Below are positions 1 to 8,547 of a stretch of 22,207 nt of DNA, in pieces. Every line of letters starts with the position of its first letter. Position 1 is the first letter of the stretch. The notes under the pieces are model-generated. The model searched no databases. It saw nothing but the letters and a program-made list of their open reading frames with translations, and was not told where the DNA came from. This stretch comes from Comamonadaceae bacterium (GTDB taxonomy: Bacteria; Pseudomonadota; Gammaproteobacteria; Burkholderiales; Burkholderiaceae_C): contig CANBQX010000017.1 of assembly GCA_947371775.1 (NCBI GenBank), positions 1 through 22,207 of the forward strand. The letters are read 5' to 3'. The translations under genes and the position numbers were made by a program.

Positions 1-1323
1 TTAAAAATTCACACCCAAATAACTTTCAATCTTGGCCGCCGCAAATTCCAGCATCTCGCGGGTCAGCGCCGGCTGTACGCCGATCCAGAAGGTGTTGTTC
101 ATGACATTGTCGGTCTGGGTCAAGTCACCACTGATACGGTAATTGGCACCGGCCATGTAGGGCTGGCAGGTCAAATTACCGGCAAAAAGCAGGCGTGTTC
201 CAACCTTGTTTTGGTCCAGGTAGGTCAACAAGTCCAAGCGAGTCACCGGGCAGTTGTCTTTCAGCGTGATGGGAAAGCCAAACCAGGATGGGTCGGAATG
301 CTCTGTGGCCTCTGGCAGCTGCAAGAACGCTTCGCAGTCTTTAAGGCGCTCTTTGAGGAACACAAAATTGTCTTTGCGCGCCTGAATGAATTGCGGCGCT
401 TTCTCGAGCTGGGCCAAGCCGCAAGCCGCCTGCATGTCGGTGATTTTGAGGTTGTAGCCCAGGTGGCTGTAGGTGTATTTGTGGTCGTAGCCCTCGGGCA
501 GATTGCCGAGCTTTTGGCAAAAGCGTTTGCCGCAGGTGTTGTCCTTGCCCGGCTGGCAGTAGCAGTCGCGGCCCCAGTCGCGAAAGCTCTCGGCAATGGT
601 CTTGAGCTCTTCGTTGTTGGTAAACACCGCGCCGCCTTCACCCATGGTGATGTGGTGAGCCGGGTAAAAACTCAGGGTGGCAATGTCGCCAAACGTGCCC
701 ACCATCTGGCCGCGGTAGGTGGTACCTAGCGCATCACAGCAGTCTTCGACCAGCCACAAGTTGTATTTTTTGCACAAGGCAGTGACTACATCCAAATTGA
801 ACGGATTGCCCAGGCTATGGGCCAGCATGATGGCCTTGGTCTTGGGGCCGATAGCCGCTTCGATCTTGGATGCGTCGATGTTGTGGGTGATGGCATCCAC
901 GTCCACAAACACCGGCACTGCGCCAAATTGCAATATCGGGTTCACGGTGGTGGGAAAGCCCGCGGCCACGCCAATCACTTCGTCACCTTTTTGAATCGCG
1001 CGCGCACCCAGCTTGGGCGAGGTGAGCGTACTAAACGCTACCAGGTTGGCCGACGAGCCAGAGTTGACGGTAATCAGGTGTTTGACACCGATGAAAGCGG
1101 CGAGTTTTTTCTCAAACTCGGCGTTAAACCGCCCGGTAGTGAGCCAGCCGTCCAGCGAAGCCTCCACCATGTTTTTGAGTTCTTCTGCGCCGATGACTTT
1201 GCCGGAAGGGGGCACCGCCGAAGCACCAGGCAAAAAGGCGTGAGGTGCGAGCGCTATGGCGGCGTACTGGTCTACCAGTTCGGCAATCTGTGCGCGCAGC
1301 GCGAGGGTTTTGGCGTTGTCCAT
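1..1323 (-). CDS. rfbH: CDP-4-keto-6-deoxy-D-glucose 3-dehydrase (E1)
   Basis: This 440-aa protein removes the C3 hydroxyl of CDP-4-keto-6-deoxyglucose, the step that commits the pathway to 3,6-dideoxyhexoses (abequose, paratose, tyvelose, ascarylose) for O-antigen. It has the DegT/DnrJ/EryC1 aminotransferase fold, but His223 stands where aminotransferases have the PLP lysine (SFYPAHHIT, then GEGG). That is the known E1 signature of a PMP-dependent dehydrase. A [2Fe-2S] motif C-X57-C-X1-C-X7-C is present at C196, C254, C256 and C264. I chose the ATG at 1323 because it gives the family length (about 437 aa). The frame stays open upstream to 1617, but only across rfbG. The gene lies 8 nt after rfbG, and its TAA occupies bases 1-3 of the window. 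Its reductase partner (E3, DdhD-like) is not in view. Confidence 0.95.
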   Translation of the reverse strand: MDNAKTLALRAQIAELVDQYAAIALAPHAFLPGASAVPPSGKVIGAEELKNMVEASLDGWLTTGRFNAEFEKKLAAFIGVKHLITVNSGSSANLVAFSTLTSPKLGARAIQKGDEVIGVAAGFPTTVNPILQFGAVPVFVDVDAITHNIDASKIEAAIGPKTKAIMLAHSLGNPFNLDVVTALCKKYNLWLVEDCCDALGTTYRGQMVGTFGDIATLSFYPAHHITMGEGGAVFTNNEELKTIAESFRDWGRDCYCQPGKDNTCGKRFCQKLGNLPEGYDHKYTYSHLGYNLKITDMQAACGLAQLEKAPQFIQARKDNFVFLKERLKDCEAFLQLPEATEHSDPSWFGFPITLKDNCPVTRLDLLTYLDQNKVGTRLLFAGNLTCQPYMAGANYRISGDLTQTDNVMNNTFWIGVQPALTREMLEFAAAKIESYLGVNF

Positions 1324-1331
1324 ACTTTGAA

Positions 1332-2432
1332 TCAATGAGAAATCGTTGGCGACTGGCTGGTAGCCAGTTGCTGGTAGGTGTGAATTTGGGCCAGTGTGAA
1401 TGCGCGCAGTTCGGCACTGCGCTGCAGTCGGCAGCGTTCCCAGGCCACCGTGAGCTCCAGCGCTTGCTCCAGCCGCAAACGGGGTGTCCAGCCCAAGCGC
1501 TGTCCGGCTTTGGAAATATCGAGCTTGAGGTAGTGCGCCTCGTGCGGGTGCACACCACCGTCTTGCTGCCAGCGCGCACCGTCCTGCCACTGCTGTGCCA
1601 TGCGTTCCACAATCCATGCGACCGGACGCGCGTCGTCGCTGTGGGGGCCGAAATTGAATGCTTCGGCACAGGCCTGGCCATCGGTGTGCAAGCGCTCAGC
1701 CAGCGTGAGGTAGCCGCACAAGGGCTCAAGCACATGCTGCCAGGGCCGGATGGCGTGGGGATTGCGGATCAAGGCCGGCTTGTGCGCGCCAAAGGCCTGC
1801 AGTATGTCCGGCACCAAACGGTCAGGCGCCCAATCTCCGCCGCCTATGACATTACCCGCCCGTGCAGATGCCAGTGCGACCGGGCGCCCGGCATTGGCGC
1901 CGGTAGAAAAGAATGAGTTGCGGTACGCCGATGTAACCAACTCTGCGCAGCCTTTGCTGTTGCTGTAGGGGTCAAAGCCGCCCATAGGCTCGTTCTCGCG
2001 GTAGCCCCACACCCATTCCTTGTTCTCGTAGCATTTGTCGGTGGTGACGTTCACAACCGCTTTAACTTCGGGTGTCTGGCGAACAGCATCCAACAGGTGT
2101 ACCGTACCCATCACGTTGGTGGAATAGGTTTCCACCGGGTCGACATAAGACCTGCGTACCAGCGGCTGCGCTGCCATGTGGATCACGACCTCAGGCTGGG
2201 CTACCCGCATGGCCCGTGCCAGCGCGCCGCCGTCCCGGATATCACCAATGACCGAGTGCATGCCTGGCCCGACCTGCACCGCGTCAAATAAATTGGGTTG
2301 GGTGGGTGGAGTCAAAGCGTAGCCCGTGACCTGCGCGCCGAGTTGTTGGAGCCAAAGCGACAACCAGCTTCCTTTGAAGCCGGTGTGGCCAGTCAAAAAG
2401 ACGCGGCGTCCCCGCCAAAAGTCCGGATTCAT
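1332..2432 (-). CDS. rfbG: CDP-glucose 4,6-dehydratase
   Basis: This 366-aa cytosolic short-chain dehydrogenase/reductase converts CDP-D-glucose to CDP-4-keto-6-deoxy-D-glucose, the substrate of the next gene, rfbH. The NAD-binding glycine motif is at residues 15-21 (GHTGFKG). The TTDKCYEN stretch containing D132-K133 and the catalytic pair Y156-X3-K160 (PYSNSK) are both present, as in RfbG. The ATG at 2432 overlaps the rfbF stop as ATGA, which suggests translational coupling. A GTG two codons further upstream (2438) is a less likely start. The product is too specific in length and motifs to be confused with the dTDP-glucose dehydratase RmlB. Confidence 0.95.
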   Translation of the reverse strand: MNPDFWRGRRVFLTGHTGFKGSWLSLWLQQLGAQVTGYALTPPTQPNLFDAVQVGPGMHSVIGDIRDGGALARAMRVAQPEVVIHMAAQPLVRRSYVDPVETYSTNVMGTVHLLDAVRQTPEVKAVVNVTTDKCYENKEWVWGYRENEPMGGFDPYSNSKGCAELVTSAYRNSFFSTGANAGRPVALASARAGNVIGGGDWAPDRLVPDILQAFGAHKPALIRNPHAIRPWQHVLEPLCGYLTLAERLHTDGQACAEAFNFGPHSDDARPVAWIVERMAQQWQDGARWQQDGGVHPHEAHYLKLDISKAGQRLGWTPRLRLEQALELTVAWERCRLQRSAELRAFTLAQIHTYQQLATSQSPTISH

Positions 2433-3202
2433 TCCCACACCTTCCAGGGCGCTTGGCCGCTTTGCCAGAGTTCTTCCAGGTGGGTCTTGTCGCGCAGGGT
2501 GTCCATGGGCTGCCAGAAGCCGGCGTGCTCGAACGCACTGAGTTGCCCCTCCTGGGCTAGAGATTCCAGCGGTGCGCGCTCCCAGATGCAGCTGTCGCCG
2601 TCGATGTAGTCCATGACCGAAGGGGAAAGGACAAAAAACCCGCCGTTGATGAGCCCGCCATCCCCGCGGGGTTTTTCTTGGAAACTGTGTACTTTCGCAC
2701 CGTTGAGTTCCAACACCCCAAAGCGCCCGGGGGGTAGGGTCGCGGTGAGCGTGGCCTTGACCTGTTGGGCCTTATGAAAGGCAATTAATTCAGTGATATT
2801 GACGTCGCTCACGCCGTCGCCGTAGGTAAAACAAAACGCTTCCTCATCCTGCACATAGGGTGCTATGCGTTTGAGTCGCCCGCCTGTCATGGTGGATTCA
2901 CCGGTGTCCACCAAAGTTACCCGCCACGGCTCGGCGCTTTGCTGGTGCACCTGCATGCTGTTGTTGCGCATGTCAAACGTCACATCCGACATGTGCAAGA
3001 AGTAGTTGGCGAAATATTCCTTGATCAGGTAGCCCTTGTAGCCGCAGCAAATCACAAAGTCGTTGATGCCATGGTGGGCGTAGGTCTTCATGATGTGCCA
3101 CAGGATGGGCTTGCCCCCAATTTCTACCATGGGCTTGGGTTTGAGGTGGGTTTCTTCGGAAATCCGGGTGCCGAGTCCACCGGCAAGAATGACTGCTTTC
3201 AT
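2429..3202 (-). CDS. rfbF: Glucose-1-phosphate cytidylyltransferase
   Basis: This enzyme makes CDP-glucose from glucose-1-phosphate and CTP, the entry step to CDP-linked deoxysugars. The N-terminus MKAVILAGGLGTR, with K21-P-K-P after it, is the nucleotidyltransferase signature, and the ETHLKPKPM variant is typical of RfbF. The ATG at 3202 gives 257 aa, the usual family length. The frame continues upstream to 3253, but that adds only a low-complexity Pro/Phe-rich leader. An AGG about 10 nt upstream of the ATG can serve as ribosome-binding site. The gene is the first of an rfbF-rfbG-rfbH run and sits 57 nt after the GT10 gene, the only clear gap between 3202 and 9334. Confidence 0.95.
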   Translation of the reverse strand: MKAVILAGGLGTRISEETHLKPKPMVEIGGKPILWHIMKTYAHHGINDFVICCGYKGYLIKEYFANYFLHMSDVTFDMRNNSMQVHQQSAEPWRVTLVDTGESTMTGGRLKRIAPYVQDEEAFCFTYGDGVSDVNITELIAFHKAQQVKATLTATLPPGRFGVLELNGAKVHSFQEKPRGDGGLINGGFFVLSPSVMDYIDGDSCIWERAPLESLAQEGQLSAFEHAGFWQPMDTLRDKTHLEELWQSGQAPWKVWE

Positions 3203-3259
3203 GGAAGGCCTGAAGAAAAATGGGGGTGGATGTGGGTTTTCAGCACCCGACAATGATAG

Positions 3260-4285
3260 CTACTCACTCTGTAAGCGGCCCATTACCGCCAGCACCTGCC
3301 CCGCCACGTGTTGGGCAAAGTGCCCCGAACTGAAGCGCGTCGCCACCTTGCTGTGCATAAATTGGGCGATGTTGGCCTGGTACTGCGCGTATTCCTGCGC
3401 GGTGATCTCGGTCAAAAATCGGTGAACTTCGGCGGTATTGGCGAATTTTCTGCGGTCAATCATGCAGTTTTCCGGGATGTAGTCCAGCACATTGTCCGCA
3501 CCCCAGTAGACCGGGACACAGCCTTGGGCCAGGCTGTCAAATATTTTTTCGGTGATGTAGTTGGACAAATCCCGGCTGTTTTCATAGCAATAGGAAAAAC
3601 GCGTTTTGCACAACACACGGGCTTTGTCGCTCACGGCTCCACGGTAGCTGGGAAACGGCGGCACGCCAAAAAGGCGGGTTTTGAGCCGCGACCCCAGACG
3701 CGCGAGCCGCCCTAAAGCCGTATAGGCCGGCACCGACTTCTCCCAACCCATGCCATAGAGATCGAACTGTTCCGGTGCATTCTTTTCGTACCAGCGAATG
3801 GTCTTGAGGCGCTCCAAATACAAATCCGAGGGGAGGACCTCTTTGAATGCCTTGTTGGCATTGATCAAGCAACTGAACCGGGGCCGATGTTCCCAATCCA
3901 AAAACTCCCCACACGCCATCGGGTGTGGAATCAGGATGGGCGTGACATTGGACAAGTGGAACAAGCGGCTGTCCCAGGCAAAGACGCCATCGAACTGCTG
4001 GCAGTAGTCGCTGCTGGCGTTGAGTTTGTTGATGTTGGGGTTTTCTAAGGCGATCAAAAACCGGGGCCGCAGCCGCACACCCACGGGGCGGCCTTCCAAA
4101 TGGAGGTCAAAGGCGACGGTTCGCCCTGCATTGAGATCGGGCGTATTGATTTCCACCCCTTGTTCCCGAAAGGTCTGGCGTAGCAGCCTGGGTGTGAAGG
4201 TCGGATTGAAGCGGTGGACACTGTCCTCATGGGCAAACAAGGAGTTTGCGCTGTGGCCGTCCGCGTAGACATTGGCGTAAATCAT
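3260..4285 (-). CDS. GT10-family glycosyltransferase (fucosyltransferase fold)
   Basis: The 341-aa product carries the C-terminal nucleotide-sugar-binding signature of family GT10 (alpha-1,3/1,4-fucosyltransferases). This comprises YENS at residues 234-237, YITEKIFDSL at 243-252, then GCVPVYWGA and a downstream IPENC segment. There is no signal peptide or membrane anchor, as usual for bacterial GT10 enzymes acting at the cytoplasmic face. Its context indicates transfer of a sugar onto a surface polysaccharide or LPS oligosaccharide. GT10 enzymes generally use GDP-fucose, but no GDP-fucose synthesis genes are in the window, so donor and acceptor are unknown. The start ATG overlaps the stop of the upstream GT2 gene (ATGA). 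Confidence 0.8.
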   Translation of the reverse strand: MIYANVYADGHSANSLFAHEDSVHRFNPTFTPRLLRQTFREQGVEINTPDLNAGRTVAFDLHLEGRPVGVRLRPRFLIALENPNINKLNASSDYCQQFDGVFAWDSRLFHLSNVTPILIPHPMACGEFLDWEHRPRFSCLINANKAFKEVLPSDLYLERLKTIRWYEKNAPEQFDLYGMGWEKSVPAYTALGRLARLGSRLKTRLFGVPPFPSYRGAVSDKARVLCKTRFSYCYENSRDLSNYITEKIFDSLAQGCVPVYWGADNVLDYIPENCMIDRRKFANTAEVHRFLTEITAQEYAQYQANIAQFMHSKVATRFSSGHFAQHVAGQVLAVMGRLQSE

Positions 4286-5220
4286 GGGCGCTGCGCGTAT
4301 TTGATTTGGGCACGTTCGATCAGTGCTTGGTAGGTGGAGACCCTGCCGTAGCGGGCCCAGCGGTAGGTGGACAGAAATGCCTTGGCCACATGAAGACGGC
4401 GTGCGCGTCTCGCCGGTACCGGGGTTTTGAGCAGCGTTTTGTAAATAAATGAACAGCGGTAGTCTTGAACAATGCCTTCGCCCAGCCAGTCTCGGTTGCG
4501 TTTGAGATAGCCCAGGAAACGCAGCCGGTCACGGCGTGATTCGGTGTTGCCATCGTTGCCTTGGTGCATTCGGTAGGTCATCAGGGCTTGCCTGATCCAG
4601 GCCACAGGGTGCGCTCGTGCAAGCTCCAGCAGCCAGGTGACGTCGGCGTATTTGCCGCCATCCGTCAATAAGCGCTCTGCGCCCACCAAGTGGCGTTGGT
4701 ATACATAGCCGGGGAAGGGTGCAATACCCGACTGCGAGCGCGAAAAGTACCGCGCCGCGAGCTTGAGCGCAGAGTCAATGACCTCCACGGAATGGCGGGC
4801 TAAAAAGGAAGTCGCGGCCTGCACAGTGCCCATGACTTCGATCTCCGCATTGCAACCCAATGCCACCGCTTCGGGGTGGGTCGCAGCCATCTGTTGCATG
4901 ACCTGCACAAAGTCGGGGGACATCAGGTCGTCATCATGGAACAGGCAAAAGTAGGGGGCCATGCTTTCATCGATGCAGCGGTTGAAATGCTGCATCGCGC
5001 TGAGCATCGGTACTCTGCGCACATAGTGCACCCCTGGAAATTCGCGCCGCACCATGGTCGCAACCTCGTCGTTGCTGGAGTTGTCGGACACCGTGAGCCT
5101 AAAGTCCGTCGTGTTTTGCGCGAGCACCGAGGCAATGGCGCGCTGCGCGTCCAGGGGGCGGTCGTGACACAGAACCACGACGTCCAGCCAGGGCTCGCTG
5201 GGCCTCAGGCTGCCAGTCAT
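4282..5220 (-). CDS. GT2-family glycosyltransferase
   Basis: This 312-aa GT-A-fold enzyme starts its catalytic domain at about residue 12 with WLDVVVLCHDRP. It shows TVSDNSS near residues 43-49 and the acidic metal/nucleotide-binding motif HDDDL at 95-99, the DXD-type signature of family GT2. It probably adds one sugar to the O-unit or core oligosaccharide in the cytoplasm. The specific linkage cannot be read from sequence. I chose the ATG at 5220 because it forms an ATGA overlap with the preceding gene and begins right before the GT2 fold. The longer open frame to 5307 overlaps the upstream gene and has no family support. The C-terminal region (about 200-312) is basic and not recognised. Confidence 0.85.
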   Translation of the reverse strand: MTGSLRPSEPWLDVVVLCHDRPLDAQRAIASVLAQNTTDFRLTVSDNSSNDEVATMVRREFPGVHYVRRVPMLSAMQHFNRCIDESMAPYFCLFHDDDLMSPDFVQVMQQMAATHPEAVALGCNAEIEVMGTVQAATSFLARHSVEVIDSALKLAARYFSRSQSGIAPFPGYVYQRHLVGAERLLTDGGKYADVTWLLELARAHPVAWIRQALMTYRMHQGNDGNTESRRDRLRFLGYLKRNRDWLGEGIVQDYRCSFIYKTLLKTPVPARRARRLHVAKAFLSTYRWARYGRVSTYQALIERAQIKYAQRP

Positions 5221-6104
5221 ATTCTTCCCAATTTCCGACGCAAACGGCGGCCGAGCCGTGACATGGCGTTGCCGCCTTCCCTTGGCCAGTCCATGTTCCG
5301 CTCCCATGCGGACTGGTAGATCACGCCCAAGTACAGCGAAGCGAGCTGCTCAGTGCCGACGCCCGCGCGACGATCCTGGTCAAACTGCCAGGCATAGTGG
5401 TAGACCTTGAACAGCGCTTGGCAGGGCATCAGAGGAACCGCTCGGTAGGCCAGCAGTGCTTCGCCGTACCAGCGCGATTCAATGGGTGCCTTCGCTATCG
5501 CATCGGCAAAACTCATGCCTTGTGGCTGCAGATAGTGGGCATCCAGGCTTTCCCATACGGCACGGTGCCACACCAAGGGAAAGGGCCCGAAACTGTAGCG
5601 TCGCCCCAAACGTCCGAGCAGGCTTTGAACTTGCGCTGCCTCGTCAATAAACGCGTTGACAACCCGCGTGCGGCCGCGCTGCATGGCGGCCTCCAGCAAG
5701 TCATGGGCTTCGTCCACCATGGTGTAAGGCGTGCCCTCTGGCGTCAAAAAGTCTGCCATACCAAATGGACGGATGAAAACGGCATCGGAGTCCAAACACA
5801 AGTAGGCGGTGGACAAGTTCAGACGCCAGAACTCGGATTTCACGACCTGTTGCGACATGCTGCCCGCCATGCGTGCCAGTTGCACGCCATCAATGCGGGG
5901 CGAGGCCTCAACAATTTCTTCGTCCGTCAGCAGCTCGACCGGCAGTCCGATTAAGTGTTCACGAAACAGCGCCAAGTCCGCTTGGGGAACCGATACATAA
6001 AACGGCAGTTGCTCTTGGTTATAGCGCTGCACCGACTGCGCCAGGCGCACCACCCTGCGCACATCGATGTGGTAACTCTTGCAATAAAGCGCAAAAGGTT
6101 TCAT
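5217..6104 (-). CDS. DUF6492-like putative glycosyltransferase
   Basis: I do not firmly recognise this 295-aa protein. It opens with FALYCKSYHIDVRRVVRLAQ and a FYVSVP strand, and carries CLDSDAVF at residues 103-110. The DSD triplet at 105-107 resembles the DXD motif of GT-A glycosyltransferases. From memory, this layout (query on 'seen' sugar-nucleotide fold, short KSY start, DSD) matches the DUF6492 family found in polysaccharide loci. The C-terminus is strongly basic (RLGRRLRRKLGRI). There is no signal peptide or obvious membrane span. It is joined by ATGA overlaps to the deacetylase gene before it and the GT2 gene after it, so it very likely works on the same glycan. A sugar transferase role is inference. 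The ATG at 6104 is preferred over the open frame to 6305, which lies inside the deacetylase gene. Confidence 0.75.
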   Translation of the reverse strand: MKPFALYCKSYHIDVRRVVRLAQSVQRYNQEQLPFYVSVPQADLALFREHLIGLPVELLTDEEIVEASPRIDGVQLARMAGSMSQQVVKSEFWRLNLSTAYLCLDSDAVFIRPFGMADFLTPEGTPYTMVDEAHDLLEAAMQRGRTRVVNAFIDEAAQVQSLLGRLGRRYSFGPFPLVWHRAVWESLDAHYLQPQGMSFADAIAKAPIESRWYGEALLAYRAVPLMPCQALFKVYHYAWQFDQDRRAGVGTEQLASLYLGVIYQSAWERNMDWPREGGNAMSRLGRRLRRKLGRI

Positions 6105-6817
6105 GAACGTTTGTCTTCGTAGCCGGTCATGACCTTGGCGGCAAATTGAATCGCATTCGTGGCGCGTGCGACCATGATCCGGTTCAGCGCAAATGGGTCC
6201 GCACCGCGGTGTACCCGCCCGCGAACCGTCGTGGTCGCCGTCCGGTAGCCCGCTTGCGCGACCATGTCCCGGTGCTCGGGGGCAAACCAGCCATAGGGGT
6301 AGCAAAAATGGTGAACTTCACAGCCCAGCGCCTGTTCCAGTTCGCGCTTGGAGTCGGCAATCTGTGCCCGTGCTTCATCAGCGGGGAGTTCCGTTAACTT
6401 GGCATGGGTGCTCGTGTGCGAGCCCACATCCATCCCGGCGTCTCGCCATCGTTGCCAGTCGCCCAGTGACATAAGGGGTTTCTCAGCCACCAAGCCTTGG
6501 TCCCACAAGTTGGTCGCGCCCATCATGCTGCTGACTCCATAGCAGGTGGCGGTAAATCCATGCTTTTGAAGAACTGGCAGCGCATGCTCGACGTTGTTTT
6601 TGTAGCCGTCGTCAAAGGTCAGCCCGACCACCTTGCCCGTCTTGGTGCCCTGCACATAAGGCATCAAGTCCCGCATGGACAGACCTTGGTAGCCGAACAA
6701 TTTCAGCAAGGCCATTTGACGTGCAAACGACTGGGGGGCGACCGTGAGACCTCGCAAGGATGTACCGCGGGGTGGCGGCACGTCAATCTGGTGGTACATC
6801 AGAATGGGAATACTCAC
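6101..6817 (-). CDS. Polysaccharide deacetylase (NodB/CE4 family)
   Basis: This 238-aa protein has the CE4 metal-dependent deacetylase motifs in order. TFDDGY holds the catalytic base and metal Asp at D69/D70, SHTSTH provides the zinc ligands H134 and H138, and YPYG is at 173-176. It should remove an acetyl (N- or O-linked) group from a sugar. No signal peptide is visible, and the N-terminus (IPILMYHQI) is the first strand of the domain, so it may act in the cytoplasm on a lipid-linked intermediate. The start is a GTG at 6817 overlapping the msbA stop as GTGA. The in-frame ATG at Met7 would cut into the conserved first strand. Its position among glycosyltransferases suggests tailoring of a core or O-unit amino sugar. 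Confidence 0.88.
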   Translation of the reverse strand: MSIPILMYHQIDVPPPRGTSLRGLTVAPQSFARQMALLKLFGYQGLSMRDLMPYVQGTKTGKVVGLTFDDGYKNNVEHALPVLQKHGFTATCYGVSSMMGATNLWDQGLVAEKPLMSLGDWQRWRDAGMDVGSHTSTHAKLTELPADEARAQIADSKRELEQALGCEVHHFCYPYGWFAPEHRDMVAQAGYRTATTTVRGRVHRGADPFALNRIMVARATNAIQFAAKVMTGYEDKRS

Positions 6818-8547
6818 GACTGCATCCGGTTCAGGTTCGCGTAGTAGCGACCGCGTTGCATCAGCTCGGCATGGGTGCCGGCCTCGACAACCTTGCCTTG
6901 GTCCAGCACCAAGATGCGATCGGCGTGCTCAATCGTGCTCATGCGGTGCGCAATGACCAGTGTCGTACGGTTCTGCATCAGAGTCGACAGTGCCGCCTGC
7001 ACCTGGCGTTCCGACTCCGTGTCCAATGCGGAGGTGGCCTCGTCCAATATCAGGAGGGGAGCATCTTTCAGCAGTGCGCGCGCAATGGCAATGCGCTGGC
7101 GCTGTCCACCAGACAGTTTGGCACCGCCTTCGCCAATAGAAGTGTCCAGTCCGTCGGGAAGCTGTTGGATGAATTCCCAGGCATGCGCAGCGATGGCAGC
7201 GGCAATCACGGCTTCGCGGCTCACCGGTGCACGCGCGCCAAAGGCAATATTGGCTTCCACCGTATCGTGGAACAGCACAATGTCCTGGCTCACCAGCGCG
7301 ATGTTTTGGCGCAGACTCTGCAGGGTCATCGCGTTAATGTCTGTTCCGTCCAGGCGGATGCTGCCGGAGCTGGCACGGTAAAAACGGGGGATGAGCGCAC
7401 TGACCGTGGTTTTGCCGCCGCCGGAGCCGCCGACCAAAGCCACTGTCTGGCCTGCCTTGATTTCAAAGCTAATGCCGTCGAGCGCCAGCCGGTCTGCACC
7501 GGGATAGGAAAATTGCACGCGGTCAAATGCCAGCTCACCGTGCAGGCGTCCGACCACTTGCGTACCTGTGTCTACTTCCGGCTGGGTATCCAAAATGCCG
7601 AACACACTCTCTGAGGCGGCGAATCCGCGCTGCAGCGTCGTGTTGATTGTGGTGAGTTGCTTGATCGGCGAGATCACCATGAGCAGCGCCGTGATGAACG
7701 AAATGAATCCACCGGCGGAGGCACCTGCTTGCCCCGTGGTCTGGCTCAATGCCAGGTAAATAATGAAGGCTACGGCCAATGAAGCGGCAATATGGGTGAT
7801 CGGCGTAATGGCAGACGCCGGGACCGCTTCGCGCATCATGGATCGGCGAAATAGCTCGTTGGCGTCGAAAAAACGGTCGCTGAGTTTGGACTGTCCACCA
7901 AATACTTTGATCACCTTGTTGGCAGCAGAGGCCTCTTCCACCGTGTGAGAGATTTTTCGAAAGGAATCCTGCGTCATGCGGCTGGCGGCACGCATGCGTT
8001 GGCCAAATCCACGAACAATCAGCGCAATCACCGGTGCCACGATGAGCGTGATAAGCGTGAGCTTCCAGTCCAAGTACACCAGGTAGGAAAAGAGTGCGAT
8101 GGCCGTCAAGGATTCGCGAATGGCAATGACCAACACGCTGGTGACGGCCTCGTTCACATTGCCCACGTCATGGATAAACCTGGAGATCAGTTTGCCAGCC
8201 GACTGGTCGTGAAAACTGTGGGTCGGAAAGGTCAATACCTTGGCGAACATCTCGCGGCGCAGGTCGGTCACCAGTCGCGTGGAGATCCAGGTCATTAAGT
8301 AGCTGGTACAAAAGGAAAAGATGCCGCGCACCAGAAACAAGGCAATGATTCCAGCAGGAATCACCCATACCAGGCGCGCGTCCGTGGTTTGAAAACCGTG
8401 GTCCAGCAGGTATTTCATGATGGCTGGGAAGACGGGTTCGGTGGCTGCGGTGCCCACCATGCCCAGCACAGCCAATGCAAAGACCTTCCAATAAGGCTTC
8501 ACGTAGGTCAGAAGCCGCCCGTACAGCGCCCAGTTGCTAACTTCCAT
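6814..8547 (-). CDS. msbA: MsbA-type lipid A/LPS ABC exporter
   Basis: This 577-aa half-transporter has an N-terminal six-helix type IV exporter domain (about residues 15-320) and a C-terminal ATPase. Walker A is GGSGGGKT (373-380), the signature LSGGQ is at 478-482, Walker B is LLILDE ending at E503, and the H-loop His is about 534. MsbA flips the lipid A-core across the inner membrane as a homodimer, and the length matches MsbA (about 580 aa). I chose the ATG at 8547, which starts MEVSNW shortly before the first helix and has an AAGGGGC-type ribosome-binding site upstream. The frame open to 8658 lies inside the preceding gene. It overlaps the WaaE-like gene by 11 nt. It could be the only MsbA or a dedicated flippase for this glycan. 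Confidence 0.88.
   Translation of the reverse strand: MEVSNWALYGRLLTYVKPYWKVFALAVLGMVGTAATEPVFPAIMKYLLDHGFQTTDARLVWVIPAGIIALFLVRGIFSFCTSYLMTWISTRLVTDLRREMFAKVLTFPTHSFHDQSAGKLISRFIHDVGNVNEAVTSVLVIAIRESLTAIALFSYLVYLDWKLTLITLIVAPVIALIVRGFGQRMRAASRMTQDSFRKISHTVEEASAANKVIKVFGGQSKLSDRFFDANELFRRSMMREAVPASAITPITHIAASLAVAFIIYLALSQTTGQAGASAGGFISFITALLMVISPIKQLTTINTTLQRGFAASESVFGILDTQPEVDTGTQVVGRLHGELAFDRVQFSYPGADRLALDGISFEIKAGQTVALVGGSGGGKTTVSALIPRFYRASSGSIRLDGTDINAMTLQSLRQNIALVSQDIVLFHDTVEANIAFGARAPVSREAVIAAAIAAHAWEFIQQLPDGLDTSIGEGGAKLSGGQRQRIAIARALLKDAPLLILDEATSALDTESERQVQAALSTLMQNRTTLVIAHRMSTIEHADRILVLDQGKVVEAGTHAELMQRGRYYANLNRMQS

Noticed and set aside
1324..1617. N-terminal extension of the rfbH frame by 98 codons
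   Set aside because: It overlaps rfbG, has no family homology, and the ATG at 1323 gives the normal E1 length and numbering.
6760..7614. 284-codon plus-strand open frame
   Set aside because: It is antisense to msbA, whose motifs are unmistakable, and has no recognisable protein features.
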